Below are positions 36,801-46,432 of a stretch of DNA of 64,000 nucleotides, piece after piece. Within the stretch, counting starts at the first letter, position 1; each line of letters begins with the position of its first letter. The DNA is taken from positions 465,342 through 529,341 of the forward strand of contig KE159538.1 in the NCBI GenBank assembly GCA_000403215.2, in the 5' to 3' direction. The notes under the pieces are model-generated. The model was given only the letters and a program-made list of their open reading frames with translations. It was not told where the DNA came from and searched no databases. The translations under genes were made by a program, and so were the position numbers. Source of the DNA: Lachnospiraceae bacterium A4 (GTDB lineage Bacteria; Bacillota; Clostridia; Lachnospirales; Lachnospiraceae).

Positions 36801-36829
36801 CCTATTTTTTACTTTTCTTTTTCACTTTC

Positions 36830-37585
36830 CTATTTTCCCTTCTCAAAAGTAACACTCTTTCGCTCCGCCGTATAGTTTTGCAGATCAAGTGTTCCCTTCT
36901 CCCCCGCAAGCGATGGCAGAATCTGTGGAAGCTGCATCAGCTTCTCGTCGAGGTTCTCGAGCGCGCCGATATTGACCTTCACGCCATCATATCCCAGCAT
37001 GACATTATAATTTTTGTCAAACTGTATCTTGTCACAGAGAACATTGTACTTGTTCAGCAGCTTGGTAATCGTTAAGATATTCTGAAAAATACGGCTGTTC
37101 TCCACCGGAAGCTTCTCATAGAGCACCACATGGTCAAATTCCAGCCCTGTCACCTGCGGGATTCCCTTGGTCGTGACCTTGGAGGATTCCACCACAACGC
37201 CCTCGTTGTCAAAATACATATACCGCCCAAGATATTGCACATATCCTGCGAGCGCTTTCTCGTATACTGTGATTCGTATGGTGTCATTGGACTGGACCAC
37301 GACATCCATCGTCTCCACAAACGGGACTCCCTCTATTCCCTTATTTTTATATTTCAGAGACAGATAGAGGGAATTATCACCGAGATACCCTGTCATGACC
37401 ATCGCCTTGATCTCCTCGGCAGAATAGTGCTTGTTGCCGTCCACCTGCACCGTTCTGACCGCGTAATAGGTGAGTACAAAGTAGCAGGCGGCAAGCAATA
37501 CATTGATGATGCCCAACAGGATAACAATGCGCTGCTTCAGCTTGATATCCGGTATTTTTGTTATAGTACTATCCCGTTTCTTCAT
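36830..37585 (-). CDS. ftsQ: division protein FtsQ/DivIB
   Basis: Single-pass divisome protein that forms a complex with FtsL and DivIC. 251 residues: a basic cytosolic N-terminus, one helix (IVILLGIINVLLAACYFVLT), a POTRA-type segment (VRTVQVDGNKHYSAEEIKAM...TIRITVYEKALAGYV) and the FtsQ beta domain. The ribosome site is weak (GAGG about 13 bases upstream). It lies between murA and ftsZ, the usual place. Sequence beyond the POTRA is poorly conserved, as is normal. Confidence 0.88.
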   Translation of the reverse strand: MKKRDSTITKIPDIKLKQRIVILLGIINVLLAACYFVLTYYAVRTVQVDGNKHYSAEEIKAMVMTGYLGDNSLYLSLKYKNKGIEGVPFVETMDVVVQSNDTIRITVYEKALAGYVQYLGRYMYFDNEGVVVESSKVTTKGIPQVTGLEFDHVVLYEKLPVENSRIFQNILTITKLLNKYNVLCDKIQFDKNYNVMLGYDGVKVNIGALENLDEKLMQLPQILPSLAGEKGTLDLQNYTAERKSVTFEKGK

Positions 37586-37628
37586 GGTTTTTGCTTTTCC
37601 TCATATACGCATTTTCACCAATGCGGTG

Positions 37629-38957
37629 TCACTCCACACAACCAATACGCGCCCCCAGTGCCGCAAGGTCTCCCACGATATCCTGATAACCTCTTCGGAT
37701 GTATCCCGAATCTGCCACAGTGGTAATGCCGGCTGCACTGAGCCCGGCGATGACAAGCGCGGCACCACCTCTTAATTCTCTCGCGATGACAGTCCGTCCC
37801 TCAAGCTCTCTGCCGCCTGTCACAATCGCCGTATCTCCCTCCACCGTGATCTCTGCCCCCATCCGCTTTAACTCTTCAACAATGCGGAACCGGCTTGAAA
37901 AAATGCGCTCTCTAAGCCTTAATTCCCCCTTTGCGACACATGCCGCCGCAAGCAGCGGTGATTGAAGGTCTGTGGGAAATGCGGGGTACACCTCAGTTTC
38001 TATGTAAGGCAGATTTTTGATTCTGTCACGGTCACATGCATTGATTGTCATTTCGCTGTGCGCTTCGTCCACCACAATCCCTACCCCCATCTCTGTTATA
38101 ATATCACAAATCCTCCCCAGTTGTCCGATGGGAATATTTTCCAGCGTGACAGTCCCCCCTGCCGCGAGCGCTGCAAAAAGATAGGTTCCCGCTACAATTC
38201 TGTCCGAGATGACAGTGTAATCCACTCCGTGAAGTCTGGACAGCTCGACGCCATGAATCACAATCCTGCCGGATTTGAAGAAAGTGCCTGCATAGTCAAT
38301 CGCAGCGCCCGCCATATTCAGGAATTTGCACAGTTCAATTACTTCGGGTTCTCTCGATGCATTTTTAATGATGGTCGTTCCCTGTGCCGTCACTGCCGCC
38401 AGAATCGCATTCTGTGTCGCCCCCACACTCGGAAACGGAAAATCAATGACAGCCCCTTTTAGCTCATCAGCATATGCATGAATATGATTTCCCTCTGTCC
38501 AGATTTGTGCCCCAAGCTGCTCCAGTCCATACAAATGCAAATTAATCGGTCTCTCGCCAATCACGCATCCGCCCGGATAATTGACGCAGACCTCTCCGAG
38601 CCGTCCGAGCATCGCCCCCATCAGCACGACAGACGAACGCATCGCAGAGACATATTTTTCGGGCAGTCTCCTCTCCCGCACAGTGCGCGTGTCAATCACA
38701 ATTTTGTGCGCTGTATCTAAATTCTTCGTATCAACTTCTGCCCCTGTACTTGTCAGGAGATTACACATGCACTCGATATCCGTAATATTGGGGCAGCCTC
38801 TCAGCACACACTTTCCCGGTATCAGCATGCACGCCGCCAGTATTGGAAGTGCTGCATTTTTAGACCCTTGTATCTGTATTCTGCCGCTAAGCGGCTTTTT
38901 CCCCTCCATCCGTATAGACTCATCATTCCTGCCAAACTGGGTCATAGGCTTCACCAC
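37629..38957 (-). CDS. murA: UDP-GlcNAc 1-carboxyvinyltransferase MurA
   Basis: First committed step of peptidoglycan precursor synthesis, using PEP. About 442 residues with IQGSKNAALPILAACML at the N-terminus and the catalytic Cys loop NYPGGCVIGERPINLHLYG. The Cys is present, so the enzyme should be fosfomycin-sensitive. Core VGATQNAIL and TDLQSPLLAAACVAKG are in place. The start is uncertain: a GTG at 38957 or an ATG at 38945, each with only a weak site. A TATAAT at 38983-38978 hints at a local promoter. Confidence 0.94.
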   Translation of the reverse strand: MVKPMTQFGRNDESIRMEGKKPLSGRIQIQGSKNAALPILAACMLIPGKCVLRGCPNITDIECMCNLLTSTGAEVDTKNLDTAHKIVIDTRTVRERRLPEKYVSAMRSSVVLMGAMLGRLGEVCVNYPGGCVIGERPINLHLYGLEQLGAQIWTEGNHIHAYADELKGAVIDFPFPSVGATQNAILAAVTAQGTTIIKNASREPEVIELCKFLNMAGAAIDYAGTFFKSGRIVIHGVELSRLHGVDYTVISDRIVAGTYLFAALAAGGTVTLENIPIGQLGRICDIITEMGVGIVVDEAHSEMTINACDRDRIKNLPYIETEVYPAFPTDLQSPLLAAACVAKGELRLRERIFSSRFRIVEELKRMGAEITVEGDTAIVTGGRELEGRTVIARELRGGAALVIAGLSAAGITTVADSGYIRRGYQDIVGDLAALGARIGCVE

Positions 38958-39040
38958 ATCAACATATCAATCATAATATTATATGCGCAGGTTTTGCAGA
39001 AATTCTCAATTGTATACAACTTTTTTATTAATAAAATTTT

Positions 39041-40192
39041 TTATCTGCAAATTTTACTGACATTTAACACAATTCCAATCTCAATCAGCAAAAAAAGCGT
39101 CGAAGTACCGCCGTAACTGATAAACGGCAGCGTGATGCCTGTGTTGGGAATGGTGTTTGTCACAACGGCGATATTTAGTATCACCTGTATGGCATAATGC
39201 GCCATCACCCCCACCACCAGCATTGCGCCAAAACGGTCCACCGCCTTGTTCGCAATAATCATACAGCTCCAAATCAGCACCACAAAGAGCAGGATAATCG
39301 CCATTGCGCCAAACAGCCCCAGCTCTTCGCATATAATCGAAAAAATCATATCATTCTGCGCCTCCGGCAGAAATCCGCGCTTCTGCATACTCTGCCCCAG
39401 TCCTTTCCCCCAAATCCCGCCAGAGCCAATGGCATACAGCGCCTGAAGTGTCTGGAATGCCTGATCGGTACTGTATGCTTCGGGATTGAGCCACGCTGCG
39501 ACACGCGCGAGACGGAAGGTAGAACCCGACGTATCTGCATTCGAAACATAGGATACCACCGCAACGACCGCCGCAATGACGAGTGCCCCCATCGCAAAAA
39601 ACCACTTGTAATCCGGCACTGCCACAAAGATCATTGCAACGGCAATCCCCAGAATAATGATGGCCGAGCTCATATTGTTTGTCAGCTCGTAGACAAGCAC
39701 CGCTAATATTGCAGGCGGTACCATCACGATCGCAAGCCCTTTGGGTGTCCTGATGACATTTTTTCCCAGACTTTCCAGCCTTTGTATAATACTCGCCACA
39801 TAGACAATGACGCCAATCTTTGCCACCTCCGCGGGCTGAAACGTGGTGATGCCAACGTCAATCCAGCGGCTTGCGCCGTTTTTGGTGACGCCGATCGGCG
39901 ATTTCACCAGTATGATCAAGATCGCAGATATTATAATGGCAAGCACATCAAACCGCTGCAAGGTCTTGTATGGGAATTTGATCATGACAAAAAGGGCAAC
40001 AAAGGCAACGACCGTATTCTGTGCCTGATTTTTCAGGAAAAATGCGGAATCCCCATACTTCATCCCCGCATCATAAGAACTGACTGAGTAAATCATCAAT
40101 AGTCCAAATCCAATCAAAAACAAAACTACAGTCAAAAGTACATAATCCATATTATGTTTGCTACTTCGGAATTTCACTGGCTGTCTTGCCAC
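39041..40192 (-). CDS. ftsW: FtsW/SpoVE-type lipid II polymerase (SEDS family)
   Basis: Glycan-strand polymerase that works with a class B PBP. 383 residues with about ten membrane helices. Conserved segments include GASRWIDVGITTFQPAEVAK, the GLGQSMQKRGFLPEAQNDMI loop and the C-terminal PNTGITLPFISYGGTSTL. GTG start with AAGGAG 7 bases upstream, 4 bases after the murD stop, so coupled. Whether it serves vegetative division or cortex synthesis (SpoVE) cannot be told; only one SEDS gene is here. Confidence 0.94.
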   Translation of the reverse strand: MARQPVKFRSSKHNMDYVLLTVVLFLIGFGLLMIYSVSSYDAGMKYGDSAFFLKNQAQNTVVAFVALFVMIKFPYKTLQRFDVLAIIISAILIILVKSPIGVTKNGASRWIDVGITTFQPAEVAKIGVIVYVASIIQRLESLGKNVIRTPKGLAIVMVPPAILAVLVYELTNNMSSAIIILGIAVAMIFVAVPDYKWFFAMGALVIAAVVAVVSYVSNADTSGSTFRLARVAAWLNPEAYSTDQAFQTLQALYAIGSGGIWGKGLGQSMQKRGFLPEAQNDMIFSIICEELGLFGAMAIILLFVVLIWSCMIIANKAVDRFGAMLVVGVMAHYAIQVILNIAVVTNTIPNTGITLPFISYGGTSTLFLLIEIGIVLNVSKICR

Positions 40193-40196
40193 AATA

Positions 40197-41585
40197 TCAC
40201 TCCTTCAGATTCATTACATATTCTTTGAACTGCGTGCCCCGCACCTCATAGTTCGGAAACATGCCCCAGCTTGCACAGGCAGGTGACAGCAGCACTGCAT
40301 CTCCCGCTGCGGCTTCCCTGACACACGCCTCAAGCGCTGCCTCAAAGGTATCCTCAAACAAAATATCCTCCTTGGGAAATCCGCATCGGACAGCGCACGC
40401 TGCGATTTTCTCCCTCGTCTGGCCAATCAGCACCAATTTCTTGACCTTGCCGTCAAAACAGCGTATCCAGTCATCATACGTGCTGTCCTTGTCATAACCG
40501 CCCCCAATCAGAATTGTCGGGCGGTCCATCGCCTTGATTCCCTGTATCGCCGCATCTGTATTCGTTGCCTTGGAATCATTGTAGTACACAACCCCCTTCT
40601 TCGTCGCAACATACTCAATCCGGTGCTCTACTGCCACAAACCTCTTGACCGCCGCCACAATCGTCTCCATTGGAACGCCTGCGCTCATACTGATGCCGAT
40701 TGCTGCCATGACATTCTCTATATTGCAGACGCCGACAAGATTCATGTCTGTCTTGACGTTCAGCAGCCGCTGCGGCACGCCCTCCACAGCAAGATAGATG
40801 TCCTCATTCTCATAATACAAGCCGTTCTCAAGCCGCTGTGCCGACGAGAAATACACAACTTTTGCAGGGCACCTGTCACCAAAATTTCTCGTATATTCAT
40901 TTTCATAATTCAGAATACAATAATCTTCCTGTGTCTGATTTATCGTCACTGCCTCTTTTGCCGCCACATAATTTTCCATGGTGTGATGGCGGTTTAGATG
41001 GTCTGGCGTAATATTTAAAATCGCAGATACCCGCGGGTGGAACTCCTCGATTGTCTCAAGCTGAAAACTCGAAATCTCTGCGACGGACACAGTATCCTCG
41101 CGCATAAGCGGCGCCGCGTCTGTGTAGGGGTTCCCAATATTTCCCACAATATATACACTGTCATAATGCGCCTGCATAATCTGTCCCACAAGAGATGTCG
41201 TCGTCGTCTTACCATTTGTGCCGGTAATCGCAATGACGCTGCCCTTTGCAAAATGATAGGCAAGCTCGATCTCTCCCCAGACATGCATACCGTGCTCTTT
41301 CATATAGACGACAAAATCCGCATCAACAGGAACACCGGGGCTTAACACGGTAAGCACCGCATTCTCCACAAGCGCTTTCGGGAAGTCTCCTGTGTAAACC
41401 TCCGCCTTTGTCTCTTTTCCAAGCTTCTCCCGAAGCACTGCCTTTACTGCTTCTTTGTCTGTCTTATCATTCTGGTCATACAGCACTGGCAATGCGCCAT
41501 TTTTTTCAAGCAGAACCGCCGAACCAATACCGCTTTTCCCAGTTCCGACGACGATCACCCGCCTGTCTTTCAACTCTTTCATCAT
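40197..41585 (-). CDS. murD: UDP-N-acetylmuramoylalanine--D-glutamate ligase
   Basis: ATP-dependent ligase adding D-Glu to UDP-MurNAc-L-Ala. 462 residues: N-terminal nucleotide domain (RVIVVGTGKSGIGSAVLL), central ATPase with P-loop AITGTNGKTTTTSLVG (near residue 120) and NITPDHLNRH. The C-terminal domain carries VEHRIEYVATKKGVVYYNDS and LLSPACASWGMFPNYEVRG. It sits between the second PBP and ftsW, where mraY is usually also found but is missing here. Confidence 0.95.
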   Translation of the reverse strand: MMKELKDRRVIVVGTGKSGIGSAVLLEKNGALPVLYDQNDKTDKEAVKAVLREKLGKETKAEVYTGDFPKALVENAVLTVLSPGVPVDADFVVYMKEHGMHVWGEIELAYHFAKGSVIAITGTNGKTTTTSLVGQIMQAHYDSVYIVGNIGNPYTDAAPLMREDTVSVAEISSFQLETIEEFHPRVSAILNITPDHLNRHHTMENYVAAKEAVTINQTQEDYCILNYENEYTRNFGDRCPAKVVYFSSAQRLENGLYYENEDIYLAVEGVPQRLLNVKTDMNLVGVCNIENVMAAIGISMSAGVPMETIVAAVKRFVAVEHRIEYVATKKGVVYYNDSKATNTDAAIQGIKAMDRPTILIGGGYDKDSTYDDWIRCFDGKVKKLVLIGQTREKIAACAVRCGFPKEDILFEDTFEAALEACVREAAAGDAVLLSPACASWGMFPNYEVRGTQFKEYVMNLKE

Positions 41586-41630
41586 TCCTTATACCCCCTT
41601 TCCAATCCTTTCAGTTCCCTTTATATACTG

Positions 41631-43391
41631 CTATTCGTAGCCAATTTCCTCCAAATATGGCAGAATATTCTCAAATAGCTGCCGCACCACCGGCGCTGCA
41701 ATCTGCCCGCCATAGTATGTTCCCTGCGGCGTGTCGATAATGGCAAGCGCCATAATCTTTGGGTCATCCGCAGGCGCAAAGCCTAAGAACGAAGCGATAT
41801 ACCTGCCACTCCCCCGCGGAAGTGTCTGGCTTGTTGCTGTCTTGCCGCCTATCCTGAAGCCTTCCACATAGCCATTTTTGCCGCCTCCATTCTCTACCAC
41901 CTGCTCAAGTACGTATTTTAATTTGTCAGTTGTTTCAGATGACACAATCCCCTCTGACACAGGATATACAAACTCATCCACAGACGTGCCGTCCGCATTT
42001 GCCGCTTTCACGCCAAAATGAGGCGTCACCAGCTTCCCGCCGTTGATCAGCCCCGCAACGGTTGTCATCAGTCTGACGGGCGTGATCTGAAAAGACTGTC
42101 CAAAGGAGATGGTAGCCAGCTCTACCTCCCCAATTTTATCCAATTGATGCATGATCGTCCCCGCCTCTCCCGGAAGGTCGATTCCTGTCTTTTGCTTCAG
42201 CCCAAACTTCGTAAAATACTCGTAATAACGCTCTACACCAATTCTCAGCCCCACCATGATAAACACTGGATTGCAGGAGTTCATGACTGCATGGGTAAAA
42301 TCCTCCGCGCCATGCCCCGCCACTTTATGACAGCGTATTTTCCTGTCATCTACAATAATAAAACCCGGACAGGAAAAATTGTCCTCCAGACGCACTGCGC
42401 CGCTCTCTAAGCCTGCCGCCGCTGTAATAATCTTAAACGTGGACCCCGGCTCATACGTATCGTTGATACAGCCATTTCTCCACATTTGATTGAGCAAGTC
42501 CTGTGTGCTCTCATTCTCATTGTCACCCTCTCCCTGAAGCCGAAATTCCTCAATCAGCGTATAGGGCTCATTTAAATGAAACTCTGGCACATCGACCATC
42601 GCAAGAATCTCACCATTATTGACATTCATGACGATAATCGACACGCCTGCTGCCTGCTTGGTCTCATATGCCTGCTTTGCAAGCTGTGCTGCGTACCGCT
42701 GGATGTTCACATCCAGACTGACATACAGATCTTTTCCCGCTTGGGGTTCCTTCCTGCGCTCTCCCATGCCGTCCAGCTCGATTCCCTTCGCATCTGTCAG
42801 CGTGAGAATCTGTCCTTTTTTGCCTGTCAGGTATTTCTCATATGTTACCTCCAGACCGATAATTCCCTGATTGTCCCCTCCTGTAAAACCTAGCACCTTC
42901 GATGCCAGATCGTCATATGGATAATAGCGTTTATAATCCTCATCCACCTTCACTCCTGCCATATCATAATTTCGTATCCGATCACCGATCTCTTTATCCA
43001 CATTGCTCTTGATACGCTCACGGGCACTGTATTTTTCCACGCGCTTGCGCACATATTCCTCTGAAAGTCCCAACTCACGGCACAACATCTCAATCACTTT
43101 GTCAGGCTCTTTGATCTGACTGTGTATGACCGATATGGTACATACTGTCTTATTGTCTGCAAGGACAGTCCCCGTCGAATCAATGATTCTGCCCCTTGCA
43201 GCTTTGATATCACGCTCACGCTCATGAAGATCTGTGGCAAGTGCAGTATAATGCTCCGAGCAAAAGATCATCAGATATCCCACGCGCCCCCCCAGCAGCA
43301 GCAACGCTGCCACAGACATGACACACAGTACAAAAGTCTTTCGTTTCTGTACGGTCATATTCCGCCTTCCTGTACTGTTTTTGATCGCCAT
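41631..43391 (-). CDS. class B penicillin-binding protein (SpoVD/FtsI-like)
   Basis: D,D-transpeptidase that crosslinks septal or cortex peptidoglycan. About 586 residues: one N-terminal membrane anchor (FVLCVMSVAALLLLGGRVGY), a PBP dimer domain and the transpeptidase domain. The domain has the active-site YEPGSTFKI (Ser near 317) and SCN (near 372). The third motif reads GGKTATSQ instead of KTG. No PASTA domain. Second PBP of the cluster, in the position of spoVD. The start at 43391 has GAGG 5 bases upstream, buried in a 19-bp hairpin. Confidence 0.9.
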   Translation of the reverse strand: MAIKNSTGRRNMTVQKRKTFVLCVMSVAALLLLGGRVGYLMIFCSEHYTALATDLHERERDIKAARGRIIDSTGTVLADNKTVCTISVIHSQIKEPDKVIEMLCRELGLSEEYVRKRVEKYSARERIKSNVDKEIGDRIRNYDMAGVKVDEDYKRYYPYDDLASKVLGFTGGDNQGIIGLEVTYEKYLTGKKGQILTLTDAKGIELDGMGERRKEPQAGKDLYVSLDVNIQRYAAQLAKQAYETKQAAGVSIIVMNVNNGEILAMVDVPEFHLNEPYTLIEEFRLQGEGDNENESTQDLLNQMWRNGCINDTYEPGSTFKIITAAAGLESGAVRLEDNFSCPGFIIVDDRKIRCHKVAGHGAEDFTHAVMNSCNPVFIMVGLRIGVERYYEYFTKFGLKQKTGIDLPGEAGTIMHQLDKIGEVELATISFGQSFQITPVRLMTTVAGLINGGKLVTPHFGVKAANADGTSVDEFVYPVSEGIVSSETTDKLKYVLEQVVENGGGKNGYVEGFRIGGKTATSQTLPRGSGRYIASFLGFAPADDPKIMALAIIDTPQGTYYGGQIAAPVVRQLFENILPYLEEIGYE

Positions 43392-43396
43392 TCTTA

Positions 43397-43445
43397 CCTC
43401 TGCTATCATAAAATACTTATTACTATTATTTTATGATAACAGAGG
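43397..43445 (-). promoter_or_regulatory. 19-bp hairpin covering the ribosome site of the second PBP gene
   Basis: Arms 43397-43415 and 43427-43445 pair over 19 bp with one G-T wobble, loop of 11. On the minus-strand mRNA the 3' arm contains the GAGG used by the PBP start at 43391. No T-run follows, so it is not a terminator. Confidence 0.75.
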
Positions 43446-43455
43446 CGGTTATATG

Positions 43456-45885
43456 TTATTGCTGGGGTGGTCCATTATTATTGTCACCGCCGCCTTCGAC
43501 GTTGCCGCTGGCACCGTCCGGCAGCTCATCTGCATCGCTGACTGCACCACCGTCTGTGCTGAAATCCATCTCCGCTTTCTCCCCCGTCACAGGGTCAACC
43601 AGTTCCCCTGTATCTGGATCGACGATGTACGATGGTTTTTTATCCTCCTCTGGCGTGTCGCCGTCTGCCTCTCCCTGTCCTTCCTGTCCTTCTCCTTCTT
43701 CTCCTGTTGCATCACTGTCTCCGCCTTCATTTTCAGGTGTATTTCCCTGCACGATGTTGCCGAGCAGCTTGTCAACCTCCTCCTGCTCTGCAATCGTCAT
43801 CTCCTCTGTTTTCGCGATATGGAGATAAGGCAGCACTTCTGTCAGAATATTCTTCACGATGCCTGTCGCATAGGTCGCATGTGCCTGTTTTGCGACGTTC
43901 GGGCGGTCTACCACACAGTAAATTGCAATCTGTGGGTCATCTGCCGGTGCAAATCCGATAAAGGACACCACATAGTTTGTCTTATCACGGGGCACCATCT
44001 CCGCCGTCCCTGTCTTGCCGCCAATTGCGTATCCGGCAGGGCGCGCGGACTTTCCTGTTCCCAGCGCAACCGCGTTATGAAGATACTGGCGCATCTGTTC
44101 TGAGGTTGTCGCCGATATGGTCTGCTTGAGTACTCTTGGCTCAATATTTTTTACAGTGTCTCCATTTGAGTTCGTAATCTTGCTGACCACATGCGGCTCG
44201 TAATAATATCCGCCATTTATAATAGAAGAAAAGGCAGTAATCATCTGTATCATTGTGAGATTATAACCTTGTCCGAAGGAGGAGGTCGCAAGCTCTGACG
44301 CATTCATCGTGCTCTCTTTGTACACCACTGCATCTGTCTTTGTCTCCCCGGCAAGGTCAATATTCGTCTTGAGGCCGAGATTAAAAATCTGCTCAAACTG
44401 TATTGTATTCTTGACGCCGATCGCCTCGCCCATTTTCATAAATGCCACATTGCAGGACTGCTCTAGGGAACCGCTGACATCAAGGGTTCCGTGGCCGTGG
44501 GTGGCATTGCAGTTAATCCGATGGTCTGCCACTTGCAGCATACCGCTGCAGTCATACGATTCATTTCCCTGAATCCTGCCTGTCTCAAGCCCTGTCGCCA
44601 ATGTGATCGCTTTTGCTGTGGAACCCGGCTCATAGGTATCCGAGATACAGAAATTTTTCCACAGGGCGTCTAATGCAGCATAATACGCCTCCTCGTCCAT
44701 CTGTTCGATCTCTTCTGCTGTATAGTAGGCCGTCAGATCTTTTGGATTGTTCAGATCAAAATCAGGATAGGTCGCCATGGATTTGATCTCGCCGTTATTG
44801 CAGTCTTGAATGATCACGCCGATATTGTACGCGCCAAGTCCCTCTCTCGCTTCGTTGGCGTGTTCATCATTAAACTGTTTGATATATTTCTCGCAGATCG
44901 CCTGCATATTGGCATCAATCGTACTGACCAGCGAGTACCCGTCCACCGCGGGCACAATCGCACGCTCTAGTGCCACATCGTCATTGAGATATCCGTAGTC
45001 TCTGCCGTTTGTGCCATTGAGTATGTCATTATAATACTCTTCTAACCCGTATGTACCATTGTTGTCTGTGCCTGTAAAGCCAATCACATCGCAGGCAAGA
45101 GTATTGTTCGGATACCGTCTGATATACTCCTCCTCAAACCATACGCCGTCAATCTTGCCCATCTTCTCATTTCCCTTTTTGCCGGCCGTCTTATTATGTT
45201 CATTCTTACGGTCGAGAAACGGACTCATCTCATCATAGGTAATCCGCTTTTTCAACACGCGGTACTGGGAACCCGGATTCTCCTTCACAAACTTGCGGAG
45301 TTCTGACTGGTCGAGTCCAAAACACTCCGACAGCGCTTTCAGCGTAGGTTCTTCATTCTCCTTCTTATCGAGCATGACTTTACAGTCCAGAATTACATTG
45401 TACACTTTCTCGCTCGCCGCAAGAATCGTTCCATTCGCGTCAAGAATACTGCCTCTCTTAAAAGGCAGTGTCTTGGAATCATAGCGCTGCTGTGACAAGA
45501 TCTTTTTCTGATAATCATTTTGATTATCTCTTGCGAGAACATACAATCTTCCTCCCAATCCCGCAAAAGCCAGCAGTATGATCAACATCATCACCGCCAG
45601 CTTCATTGATTTCACCTTGTTCAGACTTGCACGCTGCCTTCTTTTATTTCTTCTGTCTGTCTGTCTGCGATATCCGTTTTGGGAATTTCTGCTGCCTGCG
45701 GTCCTTGTGCGGGTATTCCTATTTCCAGCACTTCTATTTCCAGTATTTTTTCTTCCAGCACTTTTATTCCCAGTACGGTTGTTTCTAGCAGCACTGTTTC
45801 TGGCAGTACTACTCCTGGTACTTCTGCTTCCCGTATTCCTGCTCGTATTGGTTCTGTTTGTATTCACTCTGCTTCTTTCTGCCAT
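43456..45885 (-). CDS. class B penicillin-binding protein (FtsI/PBP2B-like) with basic N-terminal repeat tail
   Basis: 809 residues, longer than usual. Residues 1-90 are a basic, low-complexity tail of Asn/Ser/Thr/Arg/Gly repeats (e.g. NKSAGRKNTGNRSAGNRNTR), predicted cytosolic. They are followed by one membrane helix (KLAVMMLIILLAFAGLGGRL). The transpeptidase has YEPGSTAKA (Ser near 422), SCN (near 477) and KTGTAE (near 624), all intact. The last 110 residues are acidic (Glu/Gly/Asp, Pro) and extracytoplasmic. ATG at 45885 with AGGGTG upstream. Probable septal crosslinker. Confidence 0.92.
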   Translation of the reverse strand: MAERSRVNTNRTNTSRNTGSRSTRSSTARNSAARNNRTGNKSAGRKNTGNRSAGNRNTRTRTAGSRNSQNGYRRQTDRRNKRRQRASLNKVKSMKLAVMMLIILLAFAGLGGRLYVLARDNQNDYQKKILSQQRYDSKTLPFKRGSILDANGTILAASEKVYNVILDCKVMLDKKENEEPTLKALSECFGLDQSELRKFVKENPGSQYRVLKKRITYDEMSPFLDRKNEHNKTAGKKGNEKMGKIDGVWFEEEYIRRYPNNTLACDVIGFTGTDNNGTYGLEEYYNDILNGTNGRDYGYLNDDVALERAIVPAVDGYSLVSTIDANMQAICEKYIKQFNDEHANEAREGLGAYNIGVIIQDCNNGEIKSMATYPDFDLNNPKDLTAYYTAEEIEQMDEEAYYAALDALWKNFCISDTYEPGSTAKAITLATGLETGRIQGNESYDCSGMLQVADHRINCNATHGHGTLDVSGSLEQSCNVAFMKMGEAIGVKNTIQFEQIFNLGLKTNIDLAGETKTDAVVYKESTMNASELATSSFGQGYNLTMIQMITAFSSIINGGYYYEPHVVSKITNSNGDTVKNIEPRVLKQTISATTSEQMRQYLHNAVALGTGKSARPAGYAIGGKTGTAEMVPRDKTNYVVSFIGFAPADDPQIAIYCVVDRPNVAKQAHATYATGIVKNILTEVLPYLHIAKTEEMTIAEQEEVDKLLGNIVQGNTPENEGGDSDATGEEGEGQEGQGEADGDTPEEDKKPSYIVDPDTGELVDPVTGEKAEMDFSTDGGAVSDADELPDGASGNVEGGGDNNNGPPQQ

Positions 45886-45914
45886 CAAATCACCCTGTAC
45901 TTAATATCACACTC

Positions 45915-46403
45915 TTATTCCGGTACTTCCCCATACTGGCGCACATAATCATTGCCCTCGCCAGTATACTGAACTACCTGTCCTTCCTTGGCATATTTCA
46001 TTCCAAGCTCATTGACTGCAATCCGCTTGATTTCCTCCAGATCGACACTGCTCATGATTTTGGTGTATGTCTCATCATTTGCAAGCCGCAGCTCATTGAG
46101 CTTGCTTTCCAGTTCTGAAATATTATTGATATGATTGGTAATATCCGACTGAATCTTTACATAGCTCATCAGCACACCGCACACGATCAGAAACGCCGCA
46201 GCCACAACTGCAATATATCCCTTATTCATGGGAACCGCTTTGACTTTCGTCCTGCGCACAGACTGCGTTCGTATCCCTGACCGTTTGTGTTCACGCTCAG
46301 TCTGAGTGGTTTGCAATTTTCTGACTGCACTTCCATCTATATAATGATAATTCTTTGATGAATTTCGGCTTTTGGCCTGACTGCCCGCACGTCCCATTCG
46401 CAC
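45915..46403 (-). CDS. ftsL: FtsL-like septum formation protein
   Basis: 162 residues: a basic N-terminal region of about 58 (AGSQAKSRNSSKNYHYIDG, RRTKVKAVPMNKG), one helix (YIAVVAAAFLIVCGVLMSYV) and a leucine-type coiled coil (NISELESKLNELRLANDETY). This is the FtsL/DivIC layout, and the position between rsmH and the first PBP is that of ftsL. Start GTG at 46403, or ATG two codons later; AAGGAAGG serves both. The basic tail echoes that of the next gene's product. Confidence 0.87.
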   Translation of the reverse strand: MRMGRAGSQAKSRNSSKNYHYIDGSAVRKLQTTQTEREHKRSGIRTQSVRRTKVKAVPMNKGYIAVVAAAFLIVCGVLMSYVKIQSDITNHINNISELESKLNELRLANDETYTKIMSSVDLEEIKRIAVNELGMKYAKEGQVVQYTGEGNDYVRQYGEVPE

Positions 46404-46432
46404 TGTTCCTTCCTTATTATAATATACTGTAA

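Noticed and set aside
35937..36875. Long plus-strand reading frame opposite ftsZ
   Set aside because: Shadow of ftsZ codon bias; composition is Ser/Ile-rich without domain sense, and ftsZ is certain.
43318..44103. 261-residue plus-strand frame opposite the end of the first PBP gene
   Set aside because: Cys/Phe/Leu-rich shadow of the acidic C-terminal tail; no ribosome site or homology sense.
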